Shown: piece after piece, positions 8,223 through 16,025 of the stretch
Layout: every line of letters starts with the position of its first letter
How positions within the stretch are numbered: the stretch's first letter is position 1
DNA from: Bacteroidota bacterium
GTDB lineage: Bacteria; Bacteroidota; Bacteroidia; Chitinophagales; LD1
Reading direction: 5' to 3'
DNA length: 64,000 nt
NCBI GenBank assembly: GCA_947475165.1
Contig: CANJLD010000022.1
Span: forward strand, 1 to 64,000
Made by a program: the position numbers and the translations under genes
Notes under the pieces: model-generated
Database searches by the model: none
Seen by the model: only the letters and a program-made list of their open reading frames with translations
What the model was told of the DNA's origin: nothing

Positions 8223-9737
8223 ATGAACAAGAAAGTTATCCTCATTATAATGGACGGCTGGGGACACGGCCCCGACCCAAAGCGCAGTGCCATTGCACAA
8301 GCCAATACCCCTTTTGTTGATTCGCTTTATAAGAACTACCCGAACACCGAATTGATTACGCACAGCGAGTCAGTGGGACTACCGGACGGGCAGATGGGCA
8401 ACAGCGAGGTAGGGCATATTAATATAGGAGCAGGACGGATTGTATATCAGGAATTGCAGCGGATAAACGTGGCTATAAGAAACGGAGATTTGGCTAAGAA
8501 TACGAAGCTTCTGGCTACCCTTAGTTACTGCAAGAAGCAGAATAAGCCATTACACTTAATCGGCTTGTTATCAGATGGTGGCGTGCATTCGCACATTAAT
8601 CACTTAAAGGCTTTGTGTGACATTGCCAAGGCAAACGGATTGCAGAAAAACGATGTGTATATTCATGCCATTACGGACGGCAGAGATTGCGACCCGAAGA
8701 GTGGTTTGGGTTTTCTGAACGAGTTGCAGGAACACCTGGATAATTCGGTTGGAAGGATTGCTAGCGTGTGCGGAAGGTATTACGCGATGGACAGAGATAA
8801 CCGCTGGGAGCGGGTGAAACTTGCCTACGATTTAATAGTAAAAGGCGAAGGCAAAAAGAGCAGCGATGTAATTAAAGCAATGGAAGAAAGTTATGCCGAA
8901 GTGGTAACCGATGAATTCATCAAACCTATTGTTTCTTCCAAAAATTTTGAAGCCATAAAAGATGACGATGCTGTAATCTGTTTCAACTTCCGCACCGACC
9001 GGTGCCGCGAAATTACTAAGGCACTTACTCAACAGGATTTTCCGGAGCAGGGAATGAAGAAGTTGAATCTGCATTACACCACCATGACCGTTTACGACCA
9101 TTCGTTTAAAAACGTGGAGAATATTTTTGATAACGATGATTTGACGCAAACCCTTGGGGAGATATTGGAGAAGCAAAACAAGACACAGGTGCGCGCGGCT
9201 GAAACTGAAAAATATCCACACGTTACGTTCTTCTTTAGCGGAGGAAGAGAAAAAGAGTTTGCCCGTGAAACGCGTTTGATGGCGGCAAGCCCCAAAGTAG
9301 CTACCTACGATTTACAGCCCGAGATGAGTGCCCTTCCTTTAACCGAAAACATATTGGAAGAAATAAAAAACAACACGCCCGATTTCATCTGCCTCAACTT
9401 TGCCAATACCGATATGGTGGGTCACACTGGTGTGTTTTCTGCCGCTGTAAAAGCTGCTGAAACGGTTGATGCCTGTGTAAAGCGAATTACCGAACTCGCT
9501 CTTGAAAAAGATTACACCCTTCTTATCACTGCTGACCACGGCAATGCTGACTATATGATTAACGATGACGGCTCGCCTAACACCGCACATACCCTAAATC
9601 CGGTGCCGCTGTTTCTAATTGACAAAACCTTTAAGCCGCAATTGCACGAAGGCAAACTCGCGGATATTGCACCTACCGTTCTTAAACTGATGGGCATTGA
9701 ACAGCCTGCTGTAATGACAGGGGTAAGTTTGTATTAA
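8223..9737 (+). CDS. gpmI: 2,3-bisphosphoglycerate-independent phosphoglycerate mutase
   Basis: Interconverts 3- and 2-phosphoglycerate in glycolysis and gluconeogenesis, using Mn ions and a phosphoserine intermediate. 504 residues, the normal length. I start at 8223 (MNKKVILIIMDGWG); the in-frame ATG three codons earlier lies inside the promoter element. Alkaline-phosphatase-superfamily motifs are intact: DGWG at the N-terminus, the serine loop MGNSEVGHINIGAGR near residue 60, ITDGRD, TADHGNAD and HTLNPVP near the C-terminus. It converges on the next gene with a 6-base gap and no obvious terminator. Confidence 0.97.
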   Translation: MNKKVILIIMDGWGHGPDPKRSAIAQANTPFVDSLYKNYPNTELITHSESVGLPDGQMGNSEVGHINIGAGRIVYQELQRINVAIRNGDLAKNTKLLATLSYCKKQNKPLHLIGLLSDGGVHSHINHLKALCDIAKANGLQKNDVYIHAITDGRDCDPKSGLGFLNELQEHLDNSVGRIASVCGRYYAMDRDNRWERVKLAYDLIVKGEGKKSSDVIKAMEESYAEVVTDEFIKPIVSSKNFEAIKDDDAVICFNFRTDRCREITKALTQQDFPEQGMKKLNLHYTTMTVYDHSFKNVENIFDNDDLTQTLGEILEKQNKTQVRAAETEKYPHVTFFFSGGREKEFARETRLMAASPKVATYDLQPEMSALPLTENILEEIKNNTPDFICLNFANTDMVGHTGVFSAAVKAAETVDACVKRITELALEKDYTLLITADHGNADYMINDDGSPNTAHTLNPVPLFLIDKTFKPQLHEGKLADIAPTVLKLMGIEQPAVMTGVSLY

Positions 9738-9743
9738 CTGCTT

Positions 9744-11039
9744 TTATCGGCTTACAACAAACTTGCTTATAGAAGTTTTTCCGTTGGTAGTTACAAGCAA
9801 CAGGTAAGCACCGGTGGCAAGTTCTGAAGTATTTATCTGAGCGATGTTTTGTTCCGAAACAATTTCCGAAATTATTCTGCCGCTTATATCTACTACATTG
9901 ATAGTAGCGGGGGCAGATTTCAGTTCTACATTTAAAACAGAATTAGCCGGGTTAGGAAAAATGCGGAGTTTGTTTTCGGCTTCGGTTTCTTCAATTCCGG
10001 TAGCATTTAATTTCTCTTTATAAAAATTGATGCGCCCGTTGTTTACGTTGTACTTGGTAAACACCACTTTGTAATATTCGCCCGCTTTGGTTTTTACAAA
10101 ATACGCCAGCGAATCTTCCATGATATAAAACTCGAACCCTTCCTGAATGTTTTTTCCAATCATGAGCGAAAGAAAACTACCCGGGCGTTTCCAGTTCCAG
10201 CCAATGGCATTAAGGGTAGTGTCGAAAGTAAGAGTGCTGTAATCGTTATCTAACACATCGTGGTTAGGCCGCTTAGCTGCCTTTACGCCTTTGTTTAACC
10301 AAACACCTACTTGCGATATATGCTGACCTTGCAGCACATCGGTAGCGGTGTATTTCAGGAACTGTAAATCCCAATCTGCCAGGTGCGGCTCTTTATCCAT
10401 TACGGTATTATCGGTCAGGTTCAGATACACAAATTCTTTACCCAGATAATCTTTTTTGGCAATATGAATGGTTTGCAAATCGGAATTATCGAGATTAGAA
10501 TACTTCAGATTAAAAGCCGTATCGCGAACCAAATCTACTACTATAAACTTCTTCAGTTCGCCATTTGGCAGTTGAATTAAATAAAGCGAATCGCCAACTA
10601 CATTATGGCTGAAGGCATTGTAGGTTCCCCATCCAAAATCGTAATAGTCGCCAAGGTTGCGGTTACTGTTGAGTGCACCTTCGTCAATAGATTTATCAGA
10701 GTCATGCAGTTTTGCCCATGTTCTGAAACCGGTGGTATCAAGCGTTGAAAAACCTGCTGCGTTTGTGTTAGGCACATAATACACCTTTACACCCATTGCC
10801 TCGTTCATACGAATGGTGGTGCCGCCCAGCGGAGATTCGGGAAACTGGGTAGCCCGAACGGTAACTGCCAAGTGCCAATCGGTGTTAGTAGTTACGGTTT
10901 TCATTCCCGTTCCAAGACTGTAAAAAGTCATCAGGCTGGAATTGGTGCCGGTTTCGGCAGAGTCGTTAGCAACTATTGTTTGTGCGTGGGCTGTGCAGAA
11001 GTATATAGAGAGAAGAAGTGCTGAAAATATCCGCTTCAT
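9744..11039 (-). CDS. Secreted T9SS protein with HmuY-like features
   Basis: 431 residues. Signal peptide MKRIFSALLLSIYFCTAHAQ; residues about 355-431 are a type IX sorting domain (KLRIFPNPANSVLNVE ... GAYLLLV). The middle contains FGWGTYN, ADWDLQF and WNWK, a spacing of tryptophans and 'WD' strands that recalls HmuY haem-binding proteins, which often carry this sorting domain. Haem binding is inference; I cannot identify the two ligand histidines with certainty. There is no neighbouring HmuR-type receptor. If not HmuY, it is an uncharacterised secreted beta protein. Confidence 0.65.
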   Translation of the reverse strand: MKRIFSALLLSIYFCTAHAQTIVANDSAETGTNSSLMTFYSLGTGMKTVTTNTDWHLAVTVRATQFPESPLGGTTIRMNEAMGVKVYYVPNTNAAGFSTLDTTGFRTWAKLHDSDKSIDEGALNSNRNLGDYYDFGWGTYNAFSHNVVGDSLYLIQLPNGELKKFIVVDLVRDTAFNLKYSNLDNSDLQTIHIAKKDYLGKEFVYLNLTDNTVMDKEPHLADWDLQFLKYTATDVLQGQHISQVGVWLNKGVKAAKRPNHDVLDNDYSTLTFDTTLNAIGWNWKRPGSFLSLMIGKNIQEGFEFYIMEDSLAYFVKTKAGEYYKVVFTKYNVNNGRINFYKEKLNATGIEETEAENKLRIFPNPANSVLNVELKSAPATINVVDISGRIISEIVSEQNIAQINTSELATGAYLLLVTTNGKTSISKFVVSR

Positions 11040-11181
11040 GTATGTTTTTAATTTCGTGGTACAAGATTGTGATATAAGACTGTGCTTTGCAAGTGAGAAT
11101 TGTCATAGAATTGTCATATTTTCAAATTAACTCAAATCTTAATCCTGATTTAACACGAATTATAACCAATATTGCACCTAT

Positions 11182-11685
11182 ATGAACAACCAGTTAAGTG
11201 CCACCTCAAAAGTTTGGGTTTACCAAAGCAGCCGTAAGTTTACCGATGCCGAAACCCTGCTTATAAATGAAAAGATTAAAGGCTTTGTAAACCAATGGAC
11301 AGCCCACAAACTGGAAGTAACCGGTGATGGTGCTTTGCTCTATAACCGCTTTGTAGTTTTAATGGCCGATGAAACCGAAGTAGGCGTAAGCGGATGCTCG
11401 GTAGATTCATCGGTAAATTTTGTTCGCAGTTTAGGAAGCGAGTTTGGTGTCAATTTTTTCGACCGCTGGTTAATTGCCTATAAAAAAGGCGAAGAAGTCC
11501 TCTCCTGCCCGCGCGCAGAATTTGAACAACTGGTGTTGAGTGGCGAAGTGCATGACGAAACCACAGTGTTCAACAATTTAGTGCAAACCAAGGCCGATTT
11601 TGAAGCCAAATGGCAAATTCCTTATAAACAAAGCTGGCTCAAAAACCTGAGCGCGGCTAATACTTCGTTTAGTTCGGTGCTTTAA
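11182..11685 (+). CDS. Conserved hypothetical protein of Bacteroidota
   Basis: 167 residues, no signal peptide or membrane segment. Recognisable blocks are KVWVYQSSRKFTDAE, GFVNQWTAHKLEVTG and GCSVDSSVNFV. From memory, this family is often auto-labelled 'ABC transporter ATPase' in Bacteroidota, but there is no Walker A or B motif, so I do not accept that label. Likely cytoplasmic, function unknown. It stands alone, divergent from the HmuY-like gene. Confidence 0.75.
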   Translation: MNNQLSATSKVWVYQSSRKFTDAETLLINEKIKGFVNQWTAHKLEVTGDGALLYNRFVVLMADETEVGVSGCSVDSSVNFVRSLGSEFGVNFFDRWLIAYKKGEEVLSCPRAEFEQLVLSGEVHDETTVFNNLVQTKADFEAKWQIPYKQSWLKNLSAANTSFSSVL

Positions 11686-11828
11686 AACGGTTCCCTCCAT
11701 TTTTTTTTACAGGAGAGGCAATGCTTATGCTACCATTTTACCCTTGTAAGGCTCCATTAATCCAATATTAATCTCCCATTATTGTATTTAATTGTATTTC
11801 AGTTATTTATAATAGTATTTCCTTCGCT

Positions 11829-11954
11829 TTCCTTCGCATCTTCATTGTCTTGCTTTGCTACTCCATTGCCTTGCTTTGTTATTCCATTGCCTTACTTCGT
11901 AACTCCATTGCCTTACTTCGTAACTCCATTGCTTTGCGTTGTATCTTCATTGTT
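11829..11954. repeat. Tandem array B: six 21-bp imperfect repeats
   Basis: Units begin at 11829, 11850, 11871, 11892, 11913 and 11934, each 21 bp. The two best copies (11892, 11913) read TTACTTCGTAACTCCATTGC plus one base. Similarity falls off at both ends. The whole stretch 11686-12269 has no convincing gene: an open frame at 11782-11994 only translates the repeat. The rest (11955-12269) is AT-rich and I see nothing functional in it. Confidence 0.9.
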
Positions 11955-12269
11955 TGTAATGTTCTACCAATTGTTTTTACACCCATTTTTTTAAAAAATT
12001 TCTTCAGCTAACAGTTAAAAACGATTGGCTAAACGCTTTTTTTTAGAAAATAAGCGTGTTTGATGAAAAACAGATGGTGTATCCGTTTAAAACAATACGG
12101 ATTAACAAAAAATTGAAGATAGGTTTGAATGAAACTTGTGCCGTTCCTGCTTTTTTGTAAATCCTGTTTAAGTTGATCTACTTCTAAAAGCAGCATCTTA
12201 TTCAATTACCTCTTCTGTAGTATTAATTCTATTCTAATACCATACTTTAGGTGCCGAGTAAAAACATCT

Positions 12270-12392
12270 ATGAACCTGCTTTTATTAATTGCCTTCGTAG
12301 CTGTAGCACTGTTAGTCTACCAAAGTTTTTTTAGAGACGACTCAGATAAACTGGATAAAGACGGCTATCCTGTAAAGCGCAAAAGAAGATAA
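12270..12392 (+). CDS. Small single-span membrane protein (candidate)
   Basis: 40 residues: an N-terminal hydrophobic helix (MNLLLLIAFVAVALLVYQSF), then a short charged segment (RDDSDKLDKDGYP) and a basic tail (VKRKRR). This is a plausible membrane-anchored microprotein with the tail in the cytoplasm. It lies in an otherwise gene-poor spacer before miaB. The composition is unlike random sequence, but I recognise no family and cannot prove expression. Confidence 0.45.
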   Translation: MNLLLLIAFVAVALLVYQSFFRDDSDKLDKDGYPVKRKRR

Positions 12393-12514
12393 GCGTAGTT
12401 CTCCTCTATCTTATCGGTTTTAAAATTTCGTTTACCTTTAAGGTAGGTTGATATTGCCATCGGTTGAAACTATTTCATAGCGTGGTTCAAGTAAACAAAT
12501 TTGTTTGAAATAAA

Positions 12515-12549
12515 ATTCAGCATTCAGCATTCCAAATTCCGCATTCATT
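12515..12549. repeat. Heptanucleotide array with mixed units (ATTCnnn)
   Basis: Five 7-bp units in register: ATTCAGC, ATTCAGC, ATTCCAA, ATTCCGC, ATTCATT. The period and the ATTC start are conserved while the last three bases vary. It lies upstream of the miaB promoter. Confidence 0.75.
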
Positions 12550-12574
12550 CCTGCCATTCTGTCCGCCAAAAAAC

Positions 12575-12582
12575 TATATTTG
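12575..12582 (+). promoter_or_regulatory. Bacteroidota -7 promoter element before miaB
   Basis: TATATTTG matches TAnnTTTG exactly. A start site about 6 bases downstream would put the hairpin at 12601-12633 inside the miaB leader. No clear TTG at -33. Confidence 0.4.
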
Positions 12583-12600
12583 CCCTCCGTTTAAAAAGCA

Positions 12601-12633
12601 AGACCTGCCAAGTTTTTAAAACCTGGCAGGTCT
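12601..12633. repeat. Palindromic repeat in the miaB leader
   Basis: Ten-bp arms AGACCTGCCA and TGGCAGGTCT pair perfectly, with a further GTTTT/AAAAC pairing inside. It ends 12 bases before the miaB ATG. This palindrome is a common dispersed repeat in Bacteroidota genomes (from memory). As an RNA hairpin it would stand right before the start codon. Confidence 0.8.
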
Positions 12634-12645
12634 ACTAACAATCAA

Positions 12646-14133
12646 ATGAAAACCGAATTATACAATAACGAAACCGCGTTTGAGCTTGAACCAAAAGTAA
12701 TTGACGAAACCCGCCAAGGCGAAGTGTTTACTAAAGAGGCGGCTGTCAGAACCCCCTTAAGGGGGCAGGGGGTTAAGAAATTTTACATAGAAAGCTATGG
12801 CTGCCAAATGAATTTTGCCGATAGCGAAGTGGTAGCTTCTATCCTATCCAATGCCGGCTACGATACCACCGACCAGTTTCTTGATGCCGATTTAATTCTG
12901 ATTAACACCTGTGCCATTCGCGACAATGCCGAGCAGCGCGTTCGTCATCGCCTCATGCACCTTTCGGCAGTAAAGAAAAAGAAACGCGGAGCAGTAATAG
13001 CCGTGTTGGGCTGCATGGCAGAAAGACTGAAAGAAAAATTTTTAGAAGAAGAAAAGATAGTTGACATAGTAGCCGGACCGGATGCATACCGCGCACTTCC
13101 TTCTTTAATTGAAGAAGCCGAGACCGGTCAAAAAGCAGTAAACGTTTTACTAAGCCGCGAAGAAACCTATGCCGAAATAAACCCGGTGCGGTTAAATACC
13201 AACGGCATTACCGCCTTCATCAGCATCATGCGCGGCTGCGATAATATGTGTTCGTTCTGCGTGGTGCCGTTTACAAGAGGGCGCGAAAGAAGCCGCGACT
13301 ATACCAGCATAATTGCCGAAGCAAAAGAACTTTACGAAAAAGGCTACCGCGAAGTAACCCTGCTTGGTCAGAATGTAGACAGCTACCGCTTTAGCCACGA
13401 CCCTAAACTGGTGGGCAAAAAATTAGTAGCTGCCAAATACGAAGAACACGTAGTAAACTTTGCCGAGCTAATGGAAATGGTAGCGCAAATAGCACCGGAC
13501 TTACGTGTGCGTTTCTCTACTTCTCATCCAAAAGATATGACCGATGATGTGCTGCACATGATGGCGAAGTATCCTAACATTTGCAAATACATTCACCTGC
13601 CAGTACAAAGCGGCAACTCGCGCATTCTTGAAATGATGAACCGGACATACACAAGAGAATGGTATCTCGACCGTATTGCAGCCATCCGCAGAATAGTACC
13701 CGAAGCGGCAATTTCAACCGATATCATCACCGGCTATTGCAGCGAAACCGAAGAAGAACATCAGGATACGCTGAGCATGATGCAACATGTGCGTTACGAA
13801 ATGGCATACATGTTTGCCTACAACGAAAGACCGGGAACAGTTGCAGCAAAAAATCATACCGATGATATTCCGGAAGAAGTAAAGAAGAAAAGACTACAAG
13901 AGGTTGTTGATTTACATCGTATTCATTCGCTTGAAAGAAATAAAGAAGACGTAGGCAAAACATTTGAAGTATTGGTAGAAGGAACTTCTGCCCGCAACGA
14001 TGAAGATGTTTACGGAAGAAACACACAGAACAAGGTAATAGTATTTGAAAAAAGAGATTTTAAACCCGGTGACTATGTAACGGTAAAAGTTATTCGCTGC
14101 ACATCGGGAACATTAATAGGAGAACCCCTCTAA
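12646..14133 (+). CDS. miaB: tRNA-2-methylthio-N6-dimethylallyladenosine synthase
   Basis: Radical-SAM methylthiotransferase that adds a methylthio group to isopentenyl-A37 of tRNAs. 495 residues. Order: UPF0004 domain ([18 protein letters not shown] from residue about 46, with further cysteines in [12 protein letters not shown] and LGCMAERLK), radical SAM CxxxCxxC as [19 protein letters not shown] near residue 200, and a C-terminal TRAM domain (TFEVLVEG). The first 45 residues are a variable extension, and residues 35-43 (RTPLRGQGV) are encoded by a palindromic repeat. The last codons and stop lie in another repeat copy. First gene of the cluster with the sigma-54 activator, lptE and secG. 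Confidence 0.96.
   Translation: MKTELYNNETAFELEPKVIDETRQGEVFTKEAAVRTPLRGQGVKKFYIESYGCQMNFADSEVVASILSNAGYDTTDQFLDADLILINTCAIRDNAEQRVRHRLMHLSAVKKKKRGAVIAVLGCMAERLKEKFLEEEKIVDIVAGPDAYRALPSLIEEAETGQKAVNVLLSREETYAEINPVRLNTNGITAFISIMRGCDNMCSFCVVPFTRGRERSRDYTSIIAEAKELYEKGYREVTLLGQNVDSYRFSHDPKLVGKKLVAAKYEEHVVNFAELMEMVAQIAPDLRVRFSTSHPKDMTDDVLHMMAKYPNICKYIHLPVQSGNSRILEMMNRTYTREWYLDRIAAIRRIVPEAAISTDIITGYCSETEEEHQDTLSMMQHVRYEMAYMFAYNERPGTVAAKNHTDDIPEEVKKKRLQEVVDLHRIHSLERNKEDVGKTFEVLVEGTSARNDEDVYGRNTQNKVIVFEKRDFKPGDYVTVKVIRCTSGTLIGEPL
12750..12776. repeat. Palindromic repeat inserted in frame in miaB
   Basis: AACCCCCTTAAGGGGG followed by CAGGGGGTTAAG. It is related to the CCCCTAAAGGGG family at 7684, 14122 and 15971. 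It is translated within the poorly conserved N-terminal extension of MiaB. Confidence 0.75.
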
Positions 14134-14219
14134 ATCTCCCCTAAAGGGGAGACTTAAATACAGGAAAGTCTCTTAATTTTAAAAACAAAATTAAAGTCCC
14201 CATTAGGGGATTTAGGGTT
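14122..14219. repeat. Inverted pair of REP-type repeats between miaB and the sigma-54 activator
   Basis: Copy 2 (14122-14163; core TCTCCCCTAAAGGGGAGA) overlaps the miaB stop codon. Copy 3 (14193-14219; core TCCCCATTAGGGGATTTAGG) points the other way and ends at the ATG of the next gene. Together they make a two-hairpin, BIME-like module that fills the whole spacer. Confidence 0.8.
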
Positions 14220-15452
14220 ATGGAAATTCAATCAATAAAAAACCGATTTGGCATCATCGGCAATGCACCGGCATTAAATCATGCTATAAGCATTGCAGAA
14301 AGAGTTGCCGCTACCAACCTTACTGTGCTTATAACCGGAGAGAGCGGAGTGGGTAAAGAAGTTTTCTCGCACATTATTCATCAGATAGGTGCGCGCAAAC
14401 ACAATAATTTTATTGCTGTAAACTGCGGTGCAATACCCGAAGGCACTATTGATTCAGAATTATTCGGTCACGAAAAAGGTTCCTTCACCGGTGCACACGA
14501 TGCCCGCAAAGGCTACTTTGAAACCGTAAACGGAGGAACTATTTTTTTAGATGAAATCGGAGAACTTCCTATAGGCACACAGGCGCGTTTGTTGCGCGTG
14601 TTGGAGAGTGGCGAATATATTCGTGTGGGCTCGAGTAAGGTAATTAAAACCGATGTGCGTTTAGTGGCAGCTACCAACGTAAACTTACAGGAAGCAGTGC
14701 GTGCCGGTAAGTTCCGCGAAGATTTGTATTACCGGTTATCAACCGTGCCTATTTACATTCCACCATTGCGCGAGCGTGGTGATGATATTTACATGCTCTT
14801 CCGTAAATTCTCTACCGATTTTTCGGAGAAGAATAAAATACCGGCAGTAAAACTGACCGATGATGCAAAGGAGTTGATTCTGAAATATCCTTGGCCAGGG
14901 AATGTTCGCCAGTTGAAGAACGTGGCTGAACAGGTTTCCATTTTAGCAATGGACAAAGATGTAACAGCAAAAGAACTGCAACAAATAGTACCGGATATTA
15001 CAGACAACCGTTTACCGGCACTTGCCGAAGCGCGTTACAATAGTGGCGGAAGCAATTTCACCGAGCGCGAAATTCTCTACAAACTCATCTTCGATTTAAA
15101 AAACGATTTCAACGACCTCAAGCAATTTGTGTTTGACGTAACTAAAAATCAGGTGAACGGAACACAATCTCTCGATAACCAAATTCCAAATTCCAAATTC
15201 CAAATTCCAAATTCTACTCAGCCTGTTATCCTGTCACATCCTAATTCAAACCAGCCCGTGGTGGTTGACAATAAAGACTTTCACGAATCGGAAACTATCG
15301 AAGAATCGCTGTCGTTAATGGATAAAGAAAAAGAGCTAATCATCAAAGCCTTGAAGAAACATCGCAACAAGCGCAAAAACGCGGCCGATGACTTAGGAAT
15401 TTCGGAACGCACCCTTTACCGGAAGATTAAAGAATACGGCATTGACATTTAA
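14220..15452 (+). CDS. Sigma-54-dependent transcriptional activator (AAA+ and Fis HTH)
   Basis: 410 residues. The AAA+ sigma-54 interaction domain starts at once: Walker A TGESGVGKE near residue 42, the sigma-54 contact loop as GSFTGA (a normal variant of GAFTGA) near 89, Walker B GGTIFLDEIGELP near 105, arginine finger region FREDLYYRLS. The C-terminus is a Fis-type helix-turn-helix (KNAADDLGISERTLYRKIKE). There is no N-terminal receiver or GAF domain, so activity must be controlled by partners or level. The linker (about residues 320-332) is built from a CCAAATT heptamer array. Downstream lptE follows 7 bases after the stop, suggesting an operon with envelope genes. Confidence 0.93.
   Translation: MEIQSIKNRFGIIGNAPALNHAISIAERVAATNLTVLITGESGVGKEVFSHIIHQIGARKHNNFIAVNCGAIPEGTIDSELFGHEKGSFTGAHDARKGYFETVNGGTIFLDEIGELPIGTQARLLRVLESGEYIRVGSSKVIKTDVRLVAATNVNLQEAVRAGKFREDLYYRLSTVPIYIPPLRERGDDIYMLFRKFSTDFSEKNKIPAVKLTDDAKELILKYPWPGNVRQLKNVAEQVSILAMDKDVTAKELQQIVPDITDNRLPALAEARYNSGGSNFTEREILYKLIFDLKNDFNDLKQFVFDVTKNQVNGTQSLDNQIPNSKFQIPNSTQPVILSHPNSNQPVVVDNKDFHESETIEESLSLMDKEKELIIKALKKHRNKRKNAADDLGISERTLYRKIKEYGIDI
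15179..15213 (+). repeat. Heptanucleotide array CCAAATT x5 inside the sigma-54 activator gene
   Basis: Five perfect CCAAATT copies in register. They code for the NQIPNSKFQIPNST linker between the AAA+ and HTH domains. Seven is not a multiple of three, so gain or loss of one unit would shift the frame before the DNA-binding domain. Confidence 0.9.
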
Positions 15453-15459
15453 TTACAGA

Positions 15460-15969
15460 ATGAAAAGAATCGTTGCCTATTGCCTATTGCCCATTGCCTA
15501 CTGCCTACTGCTAACTGGTTGTAAGGTTTACTCCTTCACCGGTGCCAGCGTTCCGGCAGATGTTCATACTGTATCAGTTGACCTTTTTCAAAACCGCGCC
15601 AGCAACGGACCGGCTTCTTTATCGCAGGCATTTACCGATAAGCTGAAATTTAAAATGCAAACCGAAGCCAACCTGCGCCAAGTAGCCAGCGAAGGCGATT
15701 TACAATTCAGTGGAGCGATAACCGGTTACGTTTACACCAGCGATGCACCGGTGGCAAACGCTACCAGTGGTTTAAATAAACTCACTATTACAGTGCAGGT
15801 GCATTATGTAAATGCAAATGATGAAAAAGATAAATGGGACCAGAGTTTCTCCCGCTACGCACAGTATTCTTCCAGCGATGATATTCAATCGGTAGAGGAC
15901 AGGTTAATTGGCGAGATAAATACGCAATTGGTAGATGATATTTTTCAGAAGGCGTTAGTAAAGTGGTAA
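15460..15969 (+). CDS. lptE: LPS assembly lipoprotein LptE (Bacteroidota type)
   Basis: 169 residues from the ATG at 15460 (MKRIVAYCLL). Lipoprotein signal with lipobox LLLTGC, then KVYSFTGASVP, the start of the LptE-like fold, and LQFSGAITGYVYT, typical of the family. LptE plugs the LptD barrel that inserts lipopolysaccharide in the outer membrane. The position between the sigma-54 activator and secG is the usual one in this phylum. The hydrophobic signal-peptide core is encoded by a TGCCTAY heptamer array (15474-15515), which is unusual. Confidence 0.85.
   Translation: MKRIVAYCLLPIAYCLLLTGCKVYSFTGASVPADVHTVSVDLFQNRASNGPASLSQAFTDKLKFKMQTEANLRQVASEGDLQFSGAITGYVYTSDAPVANATSGLNKLTITVQVHYVNANDEKDKWDQSFSRYAQYSSSDDIQSVEDRLIGEINTQLVDDIFQKALVKW
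15474..15515 (+). repeat. Heptanucleotide array TGCCTAY x6 encoding the LptE signal peptide
   Basis: Units TGCCTAT, TGCCTAT, TGCCCAT, TGCCTAC, TGCCTAC and TGCTAAC in register. Translated they give the AYCLLPIAYCLLLTG hydrophobic core and the residue before the lipobox cysteine. Confidence 0.9.
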
Positions 15970-15970
15970 A

Positions 15971-16002
15971 CTCCTAAATCCCCTAAAGGGGACTTAAATA
16001 CA
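15971..16002. repeat. REP-type palindromic repeat, CCCCTAAAGGGG family, copy 4
   Basis: CTCCTAAATCCCCTAAAGGG then GACTTAAATACA, the reverse complement arrangement of copy 1. It starts one base after the lptE stop codon and may serve as its 3' hairpin. Confidence 0.8.
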
Positions 16003-16025
16003 GAATTCATTTATAAGTTTGAACC

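Noticed and set aside
11182-11685. ABC transporter ATPase
   Set aside because: No Walker A, Walker B or signature motif; the label seems to be a database error passed on.
11782-11994. 70-residue frame with CFxTPLP heptads
   Set aside because: Translation of array B only.
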